Source: Streptomyces flaveolus (lineage in GTDB: Bacteria > Actinomycetota > Actinomycetes > Streptomycetales > Streptomycetaceae). Taken from it: DNA of 64,000 nt. The stretch lies in the NCBI RefSeq assembly GCF_000716535.1, contig NZ_JNWV01000031.1, positions 106,584-170,583 of the forward strand. Direction: 5' to 3'. The number at the start of each line of letters is the position of its first letter. The stretch's first letter is position 1. The notes under the pieces were generated by a model, which was not told the origin of the DNA, searched no databases, and saw only the letters and a program-made list of their open reading frames with translations. This document shows, in pieces, positions 34,985 to 43,361 of the stretch. Position numbers and translations under genes: made by a program.

Positions 34985-35494
34985 TTACGAGCAACGGGGA
35001 CGAGATCCCCTTCGAACGCCTGGCACCCCATCGGTCGGCTCGCGCCTCGTAGGCGAACCAGGTGAAAAGCCGCCGATACCGTCCGCCACCGTCTGCTGGA
35101 AGTGGGGGCACTGGGTGACGTCCTCGTGATCGCAGTCGAGCGCGCACTCGATGAGCTCCAGGGATGCCCGTGCGGCCGCGATGCGGAAGCGCAATGCCTC
35201 CGCTTGTTCGCGCAGGATGCCGCGTCGTTGCACGGGATCGGCTGTGGCGGACAGCGAGCGGATGGTCTCCAGAGACAACCCGGCTTCCTTGGCCCGCATG
35301 ATGACGGCGACTCGGGTGATATGGGCGGAGCCGTACTGGCGGCGGCCGGCGGAGTCGCGCGGGGGGTTCAGAAGGCCCATCGCCTCCCAGTGGCGCAGGA
35401 CGTGGGCGGCCAGACCGAAATGCCCTGCCAGGGCGCCGATGCTCAGCGGTTCGTCCGCGCCGTCGGCTGGCGTACCGTACTCGCTTGACTTCAT
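34985..35494 (-). CDS. MerR-family transcriptional regulator
   Basis: 169 residues: MerR HTH (LSIGALAGHFGLAAHVLRHWEAMGLLNPPRDSAGRRQY, with the Leu-Arg-His/Trp-Glu of the MerR winged helix), dimer helix (AKEAGLSLETIRSLSA...RGILREQAEALRFRI) and a Cys-containing effector tail (ECALDCDHEDVTQCPHF). The Cys pattern could sense redox, metals or thiols. ATG 35494 lies within a 22-bp near-palindrome; in-frame ATG 35524 overlaps the divergent methyltransferase start and is an alternative. Divergent from that gene and probably controls it. Confidence 0.88.
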   Translation of the reverse strand: MKSSEYGTPADGADEPLSIGALAGHFGLAAHVLRHWEAMGLLNPPRDSAGRRQYGSAHITRVAVIMRAKEAGLSLETIRSLSATADPVQRRGILREQAEALRFRIAAARASLELIECALDCDHEDVTQCPHFQQTVADGIGGFSPGSPTRREPTDGVPGVRRGSRPRCS

Positions 35495-35508
35495 GTCGAC
35501 ATTAAGTC
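35487..35508. promoter_or_regulatory. 22-bp near-palindrome between MerR and methyltransferase genes
   Basis: GACTT(C)ATGTCGACAT(T)AAGTC: 20 of 22 positions are symmetric. It overlaps the MerR ATG (35492-35494) and ends 15 bases before the methyltransferase ATG (35523). MerR operators commonly have this length and sit in the promoter spacer; TTGACT at 35485 may be the -35 for the methyltransferase gene. Confidence 0.6.
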
Positions 35509-35522
35509 GCAACCTGGCGCGC

Positions 35523-36293
35523 ATGACCAAGAAGTCGGAAACGATCCAGACCTCGACGGACGAGTTGATCGCGCTGCTCGATGCGGGCGAGCGACTGCCG
35601 GGTGCAGCCGAACTGCGGGCGCGGAGCTACGAGTTGCTCCATGCGGGCCCCGGAACGCCTGTGGTGGACGTCGGGTGCGGAGCCGGGCGAGCCGTTGCCG
35701 AACTCGCCGAGCGGGGGGTGAGGACGGTCGGGGTGGACCCGGACGAGCGAATGATCAACGTTGCCCGCAGCCGGTGGCCGGAAGCGGACTTCCGGGTCGC
35801 CGGAGCGTACGAGTTGCCGCTGGCGGACGCCTCGACGGCCGGCTACCGGGCCGACAAGGTGTTCCATGAACTGACCGAGCCGGAGGCGGCGCTGACGGAG
35901 GCCCGCCGGGTGCTTCGGCCCGGTGGCCGTATCGTGTTGGTCGGACAGGACTGGGACACCTTCGTCATCGACTCCGGGGACCCGGAACTCACTCGCACGA
36001 TCCTGCACGCCCGGGCCGACCTGACCGCAGGCCCGCGGGTTGCCCGCCGGTACCGCAATCTGTTGCTGGACGCCGGATTCGACGAGGTGACGGTGGAGGT
36101 CCGCACCGGCGTGTTCACCGGGCCGGCGATGCTGCCGCTGCTGGTCGGACTGGCCGAGCGCGCCTGTTCCGTCGGAGCCGTCACCCGCGAGCAGGCAGAC
36201 GGCTGGACCGCGGAGCAGCGGGCACGGGGCGAAGCCGACCGGCTTTTCCTGGCACTGCCCATGTTCCTGGCCGCGGCCACCGCGCCCATCTGA
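35523..36293 (+). CDS. SAM-dependent methyltransferase
   Basis: 256 residues. Motif I VVDVGCGAGRAVAELAERG, acidic loop VGVDPDERM, ADFRVAGAYELPLADAS, RVLRPGGRIVLVGQDWD; class I fold, small-molecule type. The remaining C-terminal part carries AMLPLLVGLAERACSVGA. The start is 28 bases from the divergent MerR start across a 22-bp near-palindrome, so the message may be nearly leaderless. Substrate unknown; a MerR-controlled resistance or detoxification role is only inference. Confidence 0.88.
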   Translation: MTKKSETIQTSTDELIALLDAGERLPGAAELRARSYELLHAGPGTPVVDVGCGAGRAVAELAERGVRTVGVDPDERMINVARSRWPEADFRVAGAYELPLADASTAGYRADKVFHELTEPEAALTEARRVLRPGGRIVLVGQDWDTFVIDSGDPELTRTILHARADLTAGPRVARRYRNLLLDAGFDEVTVEVRTGVFTGPAMLPLLVGLAERACSVGAVTREQADGWTAEQRARGEADRLFLALPMFLAAATAPI

Positions 36294-36447
36294 GAGTGCC
36301 GTCTTCGCTGCGGCTCCCGCGTCCAGTGTTGCGCTCTCCGGTGCCTTGATCTCCCGACGCGGGCCGTGGTGAGGGCGAACCCCGGATTGTGGCGGCCGCC
36401 GACGGGAGGCAGGGTGGTCTTGAGAACGTTCGGGCGAGGCGGAAGGC

Positions 36448-36487
36448 GCACGGCCTGTCACGGATCAGAGGGCACGGCCTGTCACGG
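36448..36487. promoter_or_regulatory. 16-bp direct repeat upstream of cupin gene
   Basis: GCACGGCCTGTCACGG at 36448-36463 is repeated exactly at 36472-36487, 24 bases apart, 45 bases before the cupin start. A possible regulator site or a small duplication. Confidence 0.4.
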
Positions 36488-36531
36488 TGCCACCGAACGA
36501 GTGGGCCGGTACACCGACGGAGGTGTGGTGC

Positions 36532-36969
36532 ATGTCAGAGAAGAACCCCGAGCACAGGACCGCCCGCGAGACCTCCTTGCCGCCCGAAGTCAAGGTGCTG
36601 CAGGACGTCACTCCCCCCTTCTTTCCCGAAGGCGGTTCGGGAATGACCATCCTCGTCGACTGGCCTCCCGGTCACCCCGGGCTCCCTCCGCATCGCCACT
36701 CGGGCCCGTCGTTCGGCTACGTGATGGAGGGCGCGCTGCGGTTCGAGCTCGAGGGTGAGCCGGAGCGTGTGGTCGAGGCGGGAGGGACGTTCTGGGAGCC
36801 GGGCGGTGACGTGATCCACTACCAGGACGGCAACGCCCTGTCGGACGCACCGACCAGGTTCGTGGTGACCATGGTGTGCGCGCCGGGTCAGCCGATGCTC
36901 ACGCTGGTCGAGGAGGACGAGCTGAAGGAACGGGCGCACCTGCGCGCCCCGCGTCCCTCCGAAAGCTGA
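36532..36969 (+). CDS. Cupin-domain protein
   Basis: 145 residues, one cupin barrel: PGHPGLPPHRHSGPSFGYVMEGALRFELEG holds the two motif-1 metal His/Glu-type residues, and GGTFWEPGGDVIHYQDGNAL is motif 2. Metal-binding, function unassigned (dioxygenase or isomerase-like). ATG 36532 with GGAGG at 36519-36523. A perfect 16-bp direct repeat precedes it. Confidence 0.85.
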   Translation: MSEKNPEHRTARETSLPPEVKVLQDVTPPFFPEGGSGMTILVDWPPGHPGLPPHRHSGPSFGYVMEGALRFELEGEPERVVEAGGTFWEPGGDVIHYQDGNALSDAPTRFVVTMVCAPGQPMLTLVEEDELKERAHLRAPRPSES

Positions 36970-37091
36970 CCCGCGAGAGCGTCGGACGCCCCGGACACGG
37001 CCCCTCGGTCCGGCTCCCTCCCCGCTCCGCTTCGGCGTGCCGGCCGCGACCGGCGTGCCCCCGCACACCGGCCGCATCCGGCCCTCGTACG

Positions 37092-37511
37092 ATGTCCCCG
37101 ATGACCGGCACCCGAGCACGCGCCCTGCGACCGCCCCAGCGGCGGCACCGCGCGCTGCTCGTGCTCGCCCTGCTGGCCGGACTGCTCGGGATGCACGCGC
37201 TGGCGCCCGGCGGGGGCATGACACACGCCGGACACGGCGGACACCCCCGGGCCGCGCACGGCGCGGTCGCCGTCAGCGCACCGGACGACTGCCCGGACGC
37301 CGCCGGCCACTGCGGCGGCCACCGGCTGCACCACGCCGACCCCAGTTGTGCCTCGGGCGCGCTGGACGGCGGCCCCCACCTCCCCGTGCCGGCCCCCGGC
37401 CCGGTGGCCGTCGTAGCACCGGCCCCCTGCCCGCGCCCCGGTCCGGCCACCGCGCCGGACGGCGCCCGTGCCCCGCCCGATCTGGCGGAACTCCAACTCC
37501 TGCGGATCTAG
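37092..37511 (+). CDS. DUF6153-type His/Cys-rich exported protein
   Basis: 139 residues from ATG 37092 (ATG 37101 is in frame and equally possible). N-terminal hydrophobic helix RALLVLALLAGLLGMHAL acts as a signal/anchor; a His-rich segment (MTHAGHGGHPRAAHG) and CPDAAGHCGGHRLHHADPSC follow, then Pro-rich tail. I place it in the DUF6153 family. The metal-like His/Cys pattern and the adjacent DUF305 lipoprotein suggest a periplasm-equivalent metal (copper) role. Confidence 0.75.
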   Translation: MSPMTGTRARALRPPQRRHRALLVLALLAGLLGMHALAPGGGMTHAGHGGHPRAAHGAVAVSAPDDCPDAAGHCGGHRLHHADPSCASGALDGGPHLPVPAPGPVAVVAPAPCPRPGPATAPDGARAPPDLAELQLLRI

Positions 37512-37604
37512 AGGCCGCCCCGGCCGCCCGCCCTGCCACGGCGCAGGTGTCGCGGTCGTGCCCACGCGTGCCCCGAATCCCCCCAGAACAGCAGGAGTTC
37601 CCGC

Positions 37605-38249
37605 ATGACCATCCGTAACGTCCGTACCCTGACGCGCCGTGCCGCCCTCGCCACGGTCGCCATCACCGGAGCCCTCGTCCTGGCCGCCTGCGGCGGCGAC
37701 AACGACAACGCCGGCGGTGGCCACACCGGACACGGCTCCCCGGCCTCCGGGAGCGCGTCCGCCACTGCGAGCGCGTCGGCCACCGCGCACAACGCCCAGG
37801 ACGTCTCCTTCGCGCAGGGCATGATCCCGCACCACCAGCAGGCCCTGGAGATGGCGAAGCTCGCCGACGGCCGGGCCTCCTCCGCGCAGGTGAAGGACCT
37901 CGCTTCGCGCATCGAGAAGGCGCAGGACCCGGAGATCCGCACCATGACCGGCTGGCTGACGTCCTGGGGCGAGCAGGTCCCCATGGCCGGCATGGACCAC
38001 TCCGCCCACTCCGGGATGTCCGGGATGATGAGCGAGTCCGACATGACGGCCCTGAAGAAGGCCACCGGCAAGGACTTCGACACCGAGTTCCTGTCGATGA
38101 TGGTCGACCACCACGAGGGCGCCGTCGAGATGGCCACCACCGAGAAGGAGAAGGGCCAGTACGGTCCCGCCAAGACCATGGCGGACGCCATCGTCACCGC
38201 GCAGAACGCCGAGATCAAGGAGATGAAGAAGCTCCTCGGCACGGACTGA
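37605..38249 (+). CDS. DUF305 lipoprotein
   Basis: 214 residues. Signal peptide with lipobox LVLAAC (Cys near 29), a Ser/Ala/Thr linker, then two DUF305 His motifs: FAQGMIPHHQQALEMAKLA and FLSMMVDHHEGAVEMATT. Also Met-rich (MAGMDHSAHSGMSGMMSES), a copper-type pattern. DUF305 proteins lie in copper resistance contexts and may be ferritin-like. Follows the DUF6153 gene on the same strand. Confidence 0.9.
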   Translation: MTIRNVRTLTRRAALATVAITGALVLAACGGDNDNAGGGHTGHGSPASGSASATASASATAHNAQDVSFAQGMIPHHQQALEMAKLADGRASSAQVKDLASRIEKAQDPEIRTMTGWLTSWGEQVPMAGMDHSAHSGMSGMMSESDMTALKKATGKDFDTEFLSMMVDHHEGAVEMATTEKEKGQYGPAKTMADAIVTAQNAEIKEMKKLLGTD

Positions 38250-38257
38250 CGGCACGG

Positions 38258-38293
38258 CGGGCGGGGACCGGTGCCGCCACCGGCCCCCGCCCG
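38258..38293. terminator. Bidirectional terminator between DUF305 and rocD
   Basis: 15-bp arms CGGGCGGGGaCCGGT and ACCGGcCCCCGCCCG around GCCGCC, with one mismatch, between convergent stop codons 9 and 5 bases away. Confidence 0.75.
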
Positions 38294-38297
38294 TCCC

Positions 38298-39515
38298 TCA
38301 GGCCAGCACCTTCTCCAGGGCCGTCAGCGCCGACCGCAGCTCCTCCGCCGTGATCGTCAGCGGCGGCGCGAGCCGGATCGTGGACCCGTGGGTGTCCTTG
38401 ACCAGGACCCCCTCGCGCATCAGGCGCTCGCTGATCTCCCGGCCGGTGCCGAGCGCCGGGTCGACGTCCACGCCGGCCCACAGCCCGCGCGCCCGGAACC
38501 CGGTCACACCCTTGCCGGTCAGCTCGGTCAGCCCGTCCCGCAGGAGCACACCCAGCTCGGCCGCCCGGCGCTGGAACTCACCGGTCTCCAGCAGCTCCAC
38601 CACGGCCGTGCCGACCGCCGCGGCGAGCGGATTGCCGCCGAACGTCGAACCGTGCTCACCCGGGTGCAGCACCCCCAGCACCTCGCGCCGGGCCACCACC
38701 GCCGACACCGGCACGATGCCGCCGCCGAGCGCTTTGCCGAGCAGCAGCACGTCCGGGACGACGTCCTCGTGCTCGACGGCGAGGGTACGACCCGTCCGGC
38801 CGAGGCCCGACTGGATCTCGTCCGCGATGAACAGGCAGCCCTTGCGGCGGGTCAGCTCCCGCACCCCGGCGAGGTACCCGTCGTCCGGGACGATCACCCC
38901 GGCCTCGCCCTGGATGGGCTCGATCAGCACCGCCGCCGTGGTGTCGTCGACCGCCGCCTCCAGCGCGGCCAGGTCGTTGTACGGCACGATCCGGAAGCCG
39001 GGCGTGAACGGGCCGAAGCCGGCCCGGGCCGTCTCGTCCGTGGAGAAGCTGACGATGGTCGTCGTACGGCCGTGGAAGTTCTCCGCCGCGACCACGATCG
39101 TCGCCTGACCGGCCGGGACGCCCTTCACGTCGTACGCCCACTTCCGGGCCACCTTGATGCCGCTCTCCACCGCCTCCGCGCCGGTGTTCATCGGCAGCAC
39201 CATGTCCAGGCCGGTCAGCTCCGCGAGCCGCTCGGCGAACTCGGCCAGCCGGTCGTTGTGGAACGCGCGGGAGGTGAGGGTGAGCCGGTCGAGCTGGCGG
39301 TGCGCCGCCTCGACGAGCGCCGGGTGCCGGTGGCCGAAGTTGAGGGCCGAGTAGCCGGCCAGCATGTCGAGGTAGCGGTTGCCCTCGACGTCCTCCACCC
39401 AGGTGCCCTCGGCACGGGCCACCACCACGGGCAGCGGATGGTAGTTGTGCGCGAGAACCGGCTCCTCCGCGCGGATCAGGTCGTCGGACGTACGGGTGCG
39501 CGCGGGTGCGGTCAT
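38298..39515 (-). CDS. rocD: Ornithine aminotransferase
   Basis: 405 residues. Fold-type I PLP enzyme converting ornithine and 2-oxoglutarate to glutamate-5-semialdehyde. PLP Lys in LLLGKALGGGIVPVSA; IADEIQSGLGRTGR; NMVLPMNTGAEAVES; AAENFHGRT. ATG 39515 shares a base with the ddaH stop (TGATG), so it is coupled; a strong AGGAG precedes it. With ddaH it routes methylarginine or arginine-derived citrulline/ornithine toward glutamate. Confidence 0.95.
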   Translation of the reverse strand: MTAPARTRTSDDLIRAEEPVLAHNYHPLPVVVARAEGTWVEDVEGNRYLDMLAGYSALNFGHRHPALVEAAHRQLDRLTLTSRAFHNDRLAEFAERLAELTGLDMVLPMNTGAEAVESGIKVARKWAYDVKGVPAGQATIVVAAENFHGRTTTIVSFSTDETARAGFGPFTPGFRIVPYNDLAALEAAVDDTTAAVLIEPIQGEAGVIVPDDGYLAGVRELTRRKGCLFIADEIQSGLGRTGRTLAVEHEDVVPDVLLLGKALGGGIVPVSAVVARREVLGVLHPGEHGSTFGGNPLAAAVGTAVVELLETGEFQRRAAELGVLLRDGLTELTGKGVTGFRARGLWAGVDVDPALGTGREISERLMREGVLVKDTHGSTIRLAPPLTITAEELRSALTALEKVLA

Positions 39516-40324
39516 CAGCGGATCTCCTGGGTGCAGCACTTGATGCCGCCGCCGGCCTTGTGGAACTCGGACAGGTCGACGGGGACGGGGACATAGCCGT
39601 GGCCGGCCAGGCGCTCGGCGAGCGCCTCCGCCTGGGGCGCGATGAAGACGTTCCGGCCGTCGGAGACGGAGTTCAGGCCGAACGCCATCGCGTCCTCGCG
39701 GGTGGCGAGCACCGCGTTCGGGTACAGGCGCTTGAGGACCTCCCGGCTGCCCGCCGAGAAGGCCTCCGGGTAGTAGCAGATGTTGTCGTCGTCGAGGACG
39801 AACAGTGCCGTGTCCAGGTGGTAGAAGTACGGGTCCACCAGGGTCAGGCCGATCACCGGGTGGCCGAGGAACTCCTGTGCCTCCCGGTGCGCCTCACGGG
39901 TCGTGCGGAACCCGGTGCCGGCGAGCACGTACCGGCCCGTCCACACCAGGTCGCCCTCGCCCTCGGTCACCGACTCGGGCCGGTACACGTCGTAGCCGGC
40001 CGCCTTGAACCACGTGTCGTAGTGCTCCGACTCCGGGCGGCGCTCCGGAGCGTGGAACAGGGAGCCGAAGACCCGGCCGCCGACGACGAACGCCGCGTTC
40101 GCGGCGAACACCATGTCCGGCAGGCCGGGGACCGGCTCGACGGCGTCCACGGCATGGCCGTGGTCCCGGTAGGCGCGGATCAGCTGCTGCCACTGCTCCT
40201 GGGCCAGATCCACGTCGACGGGCTTGTCGGGATGCATCCACGGATTGATCGCGTACTGGACGGCGAAGTGTCTGGGTTCACAGACGAGGAAACGCCGGGA
40301 ACGCGGCACACGACTGTCGGACAC
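39515..40324 (-). CDS. ddaH: Dimethylarginine dimethylaminohydrolase / amidinotransferase-fold
   Basis: 269 residues. Opens N-methylarginines to citrulline and methylamine. Opens VCEPRHFAVQYAINPWMHPDKPV; DMVFAANAAFVVGG, ESEHYDTWFK, HLDTALFVLDDD and catalytic Cys near the end (HKAGGGIKCCTQEIR) mark it. Coupled to rocD downstream. An Lrp/AsnC gene with paired symmetric sites lies upstream on the same strand. Confidence 0.93.
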   Translation of the reverse strand: MSDSRVPRSRRFLVCEPRHFAVQYAINPWMHPDKPVDVDLAQEQWQQLIRAYRDHGHAVDAVEPVPGLPDMVFAANAAFVVGGRVFGSLFHAPERRPESEHYDTWFKAAGYDVYRPESVTEGEGDLVWTGRYVLAGTGFRTTREAHREAQEFLGHPVIGLTLVDPYFYHLDTALFVLDDDNICYYPEAFSAGSREVLKRLYPNAVLATREDAMAFGLNSVSDGRNVFIAPQAEALAERLAGHGYVPVPVDLSEFHKAGGGIKCCTQEIR

Positions 40325-40348
40325 AGAGGGTTTCCTCCGTTTTCCTGT

Positions 40349-40368
40349 GTGTCACTGAGGGGTGACAC
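40349..40368. promoter_or_regulatory. Inverted repeat before ddaH
   Basis: Perfect 7-bp arms GTGTCAC/GTGACAC around TGAGGG, ending 25 bases upstream of the ddaH start. A candidate Lrp operator. Confidence 0.45.
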
Positions 40369-40408
40369 CACGGTAGGAAGGGAGGAAGACGGGCGACAAG
40401 CGAGGAAA

Positions 40409-40435
40409 GCTGCGCGGTTGCGCAGCATCGCTGCG
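40409..40435. promoter_or_regulatory. Clustered GCTGCGC symmetric half-sites
   Basis: GCTGCGC-GGTT-GCGCAGC at 40409-40426 followed directly by CGCAGC-ATC-GCTGCG (40421-40435, sharing the inner arm). A further GCTGCGC is at 40461. Spacing of about 10-11 and 21 bases resembles Lrp-type arrays, and it lies between the Lrp gene and ddaH. Confidence 0.45.
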
Positions 40436-40477
40436 TTGTTGCCGGGGCGCACGCACGACTGCTGCGCGCCGGTCCGG

Positions 40478-40963
40478 TCACTCGGGGGCCGCGTGGGTGG
40501 CGCCCGCTTCCGGGCTTTCCGGGAGCAGGTGGGACAGGACCATCACACTGATCGTCTTCCGGATGAACGGCTCGGCGCGGATCCGCTCCAGCACCTCCTC
40601 GAAGTGCTCCACGTCCCGGGCGCGCACGTGCAGCAGCGCGTCGGCCCCGCCGGTCACCGTCATGGCCGCCGCGATCTCCGGATGGTTGCGGACGACCTCC
40701 GCCAGCCGCCGGGGCGGGGCCGCGCCCTCGCAGTACACCTCGACGTACGCCTCCGTGCGCCAGCCCAGCGCGGAGGGCTTGACCGTCGCCGTGAACCCGG
40801 TGATCACCCCGGTCTCCCGCAGCCGGTCCACCCGCCGCTTGACCGCGGTGGCGGACAGCCCGATCGCGGCTCCGATCTCGGCGAAGCTGGTCCGCGCGTT
40901 CGCCATGAGCGCGGTGGTGATCTGGCGGTCCAGCTCGTCGAACGAGGGCGTCCTGCTGTTCAT
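40478..40963 (-). CDS. Lrp/AsnC-family transcriptional regulator
   Basis: 161 residues. HTH: DELDRQITTALMANARTSFAEIGAAIGLSATAVKRRVDRLRETGVI. A RAM effector domain follows (MTVTGGADALLHVRARDVEHFEEVLERIRAEPFI). Amino-acid-sensing regulator; the adjacent ddaH-rocD operon (153 bases away, same strand) is the expected target. Autoregulation is likely. Confidence 0.93.
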   Translation of the reverse strand: MNSRTPSFDELDRQITTALMANARTSFAEIGAAIGLSATAVKRRVDRLRETGVITGFTATVKPSALGWRTEAYVEVYCEGAAPPRRLAEVVRNHPEIAAAMTVTGGADALLHVRARDVEHFEEVLERIRAEPFIRKTISVMVLSHLLPESPEAGATHAAPE

Positions 40964-41000
40964 GCGGGCACTGTAGCCAGCCCCGCCCGCCCCGCGCGGC

Positions 41001-41168
41001 TCACGACTGGGTGACCACCAGGGCGAGCGTCAGCAGCCCCAGCACCACCCATCCGAACCACAACCAGCCGTTGCTGCCGAGCGCGACCGTGTAGGCGGTC
41101 ACGACGACCAGCCCGCCGACCGTGAGCGCCCCCATCGTCTTGGTGGAACCGTTCGTGGAACCGGGCAT
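41001..41168 (-). CDS. Small membrane protein
   Basis: 55 residues with two membrane spans (TMGALTVGGLVVVTAYTVAL; LWFGWVVLGLLTLALVVTQ). ATG 41168 with GAGGAGGG at 7 bases upstream is a good start; the longer frame extends into the CtaG gene region. I do not recognise the family; short, likely conserved in Streptomyces. Confidence 0.75.
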   Translation of the reverse strand: MPGSTNGSTKTMGALTVGGLVVVTAYTVALGSNGWLWFGWVVLGLLTLALVVTQS

Positions 41169-41281
41169 CGCGACACCCTCCTCATGGTCCGTCCACGACC
41201 ATGGTGCCCCGGTTCGAGCCCGACGGGATAGGTGCGGCCGGTCCGCGCACGCGGTCCGGCCGGCCCCGGCACGCGGTGCGG

Positions 41282-42232
41282 CTAGCCCTGGCGCGCGTTC
41301 AGCGAGGCCAGATAGGCGTTGTACGCCTCCAGCTCCTTGTCGCCGTCCCGGTCGGCGGCCCGGTCCTTGCGCTTGGCCTGCCGCTGCTCGGAGCGGTACC
41401 ACTGGAACAGCAGCGCGATCAGCACCAGCACCGACGGGATCTCGCTGAACGCCCAGGCGATGCCGCCCGCCGCGCTCTGGTCGGACAGCGCGTCGATGCC
41501 CAGCGAGGCGGGCGGGTGCTCGAAGGTCTCCACCATCGGCGTCGACGCCATCATCAGCGCGATGCCGAAGAACGCGTGGAACGGCATGCCCGCGAACAGT
41601 TCCAGCATCCGCATCAGATGGCCCGGCCGGTGCGGGCCCGGGTCGACACCGATGATCGGCCAGAAGAACACGACACCGACCGCGAGGAAGTGCACCATCA
41701 TCGCGACGTGCCCGGTCTTCGAGCCCATGAGGAAGTCGAACAGCGGGGTGAAGTACAGGGCGTACAGGCTCGCGATGAACAGCGGAATGGTGAACGCCGG
41801 GTGGGTGATGATCCGCATGTACCGGCTGTGCAGCAGCATCAGCAGCAGCTCACGCGGCCCCTTGCGGCCCTTGCCGGCCGCCGGCAGCGCGCGCAGCGCC
41901 AGCGTGACCGGGGCACCGAGCAGGATCAGGATCGGCGACAGCATGCTGATCACCATGTGCTGCACCATGTGCACGCTGAACATGACCATGCCGTAGTCGT
42001 TCAGCCTGGTGCACATCACCAGCGCGATGGTGAGGACACCGACGACGTACGAGACGGTACGGCTCACCGGCCAGGCGTCCCCGCGCCGCCGCAGCCGCAC
42101 GACACCCCAGCCGTACAGGGCCAGACCGGCCAGGCAGGCGACGAGGAAGAAGGGGTCCGCCGACCATTCGAGCCCCCGCCCCAGCGTGAACGGCGGCAGA
42201 TCCATGGTCATGCCGTGCCCGCTGTGATCCAT
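41282..42232 (-). CDS. Cytochrome c oxidase assembly factor CtaG-like (caa3_CtaG)
   Basis: 316 residues, ~7 membrane spans, His-rich N-terminus (MDHSGHGM). Motifs HMVQHMVISMLSPILILLGAP, AMMVHFLAVGVVFFWPIIGVDP and ELFAGMPFHAFFGIALM with His for copper. Assembly of CuB in cytochrome oxidase or copper handling. Tail is charged (RQAKRKDRAADRDGDKELEA). Neighbours: small membrane protein and pfkA. Confidence 0.92.
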   Translation of the reverse strand: MDHSGHGMTMDLPPFTLGRGLEWSADPFFLVACLAGLALYGWGVVRLRRRGDAWPVSRTVSYVVGVLTIALVMCTRLNDYGMVMFSVHMVQHMVISMLSPILILLGAPVTLALRALPAAGKGRKGPRELLLMLLHSRYMRIITHPAFTIPLFIASLYALYFTPLFDFLMGSKTGHVAMMVHFLAVGVVFFWPIIGVDPGPHRPGHLMRMLELFAGMPFHAFFGIALMMASTPMVETFEHPPASLGIDALSDQSAAGGIAWAFSEIPSVLVLIALLFQWYRSEQRQAKRKDRAADRDGDKELEAYNAYLASLNARQG

Positions 42233-42288
42233 CCGCCGGCTCCTGTTTCATGGGGGTTGTGCGAGTTGTCCGCCCCCAAGAGTAGAAC

Positions 42289-42318
42289 CGCCCCCGGTCA
42301 CGGCTGTGACCGGGGGCG
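42289..42318 (-). terminator. Terminator of pfkA
   Basis: 13-bp perfect arms CGCCCCCGGTCAC/GTGACCGGGGGCG, loop GGCT, 18 bases after the pfkA stop on the minus strand; followed by GGTTCTACTCTT. Confidence 0.75.
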
Positions 42319-42335
42319 CATTGTTCGCGGCCGGA

Positions 42336-43361
42336 CTACAGCACGCACTCCGCCTCGTCGTACCGCTCCGCCGGTACGGTCTTCAGCGTCTCCACGGCTT
42401 CCGCCAGCGACACCATGACGATGTCGGTCCCGCGCAGCGCCGTCATCTTGCCGAACTCACCCCGGTGCACGGCCTCCACCGCGTGCCAGCCGAAGCGGGT
42501 CGCCAGCACCCGGTCATACGGCGTCGGCGTGCCGCCCCGCTGCACATGCCCGAGGATCACCGGCCGGGCCTCCTTGCCGAGCCGCTGCTCCAGCTCGACC
42601 GACAGCTGCCGCGCGATGCCCGCGAAGCGCTCGTGGCCGTAGATGTCCTTGCCGCCCTCGTCGAAGTCCATGGAGCCGGGCCGCGGCTTGGCCCCCTCCG
42701 CGGCGACCACGATGGCGAACCGCTTGCCCGCCTCGAACCGCTCGCCGACCTTCTTCGTCAACTCGTCGATGTCGAAGGGCCGCTCGGGCACCACCACGGC
42801 GTGGGCGCCGGCCGCCATGCCGGAGTGCAGCGCTATCCAGCCCGTGTGCCGGCCCATGACCTCGACGATCAGCACGCGCTGGTGGGACTCGGCGGTGGTC
42901 TTCAGCCGGTCCAGGGCCTCGGTCGCCACGGTCACCGCCGTGTCGAAACCGAAGGTGACATCGGTGACGGCGATGTCGTTGTCGATGGTCTTGGGCACGC
43001 CCACGATGGGCAGCCCGGCGTCCGACAGCAGCCGGGCCGCCTTCAGCGTGCCCTCACCGCCGATCGGGATGATCGCGTCGAGGCCGAGTTCCGCGACATG
43101 GCCCTTGGCCCGCTCCACACCGTCCCGCAGATGCTCCGGGCGGACCCGGGAGGAGCCGAGGATGGTGCCGCCGCGCGCGAGGATGCCGCCCACGGCGTCG
43201 AGGTCGAGCTTCAGATAGTCGCATTCCAGGAGGCCCTTCCAGCCGTCCCGGAAACCGATGACCTCGTCGCCGTGGTCGGCGACGGCACGGTGCACGACGG
43301 ACCGGATGACGGCGTTCAGGCCGGGGCAGTCGCCACCGGACGTGAGGACACCAATGCGCAT
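42336..43361 (-). CDS. pfkA: ATP-dependent 6-phosphofructokinase
   Basis: 341 residues. Catalyses fructose-6-phosphate to fructose-1,6-bisphosphate. GGDCPGLNAVIR, IGGEGTLKAARLL (Gly after the Glu, as in ATP-type enzymes), VPKTIDNDI (Lys as in group III PFKs), EVMGRHTGWIA, and GHVQRGGTPTPYDRVLATRFG (effector/substrate). It resembles the actinobacterial PfkA group that includes S. coelicolor PfkA3. Stand-alone gene with its own terminator. Confidence 0.95.
   Translation of the reverse strand: MRIGVLTSGGDCPGLNAVIRSVVHRAVADHGDEVIGFRDGWKGLLECDYLKLDLDAVGGILARGGTILGSSRVRPEHLRDGVERAKGHVAELGLDAIIPIGGEGTLKAARLLSDAGLPIVGVPKTIDNDIAVTDVTFGFDTAVTVATEALDRLKTTAESHQRVLIVEVMGRHTGWIALHSGMAAGAHAVVVPERPFDIDELTKKVGERFEAGKRFAIVVAAEGAKPRPGSMDFDEGGKDIYGHERFAGIARQLSVELEQRLGKEARPVILGHVQRGGTPTPYDRVLATRFGWHAVEAVHRGEFGKMTALRGTDIVMVSLAEAVETLKTVPAERYDEAECVL

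Noticed and set aside
41200..41235. GGTTCGAGCCC, looked like a tRNA T-arm
   Set aside because: No complementary acceptor, D or anticodon stems around it.
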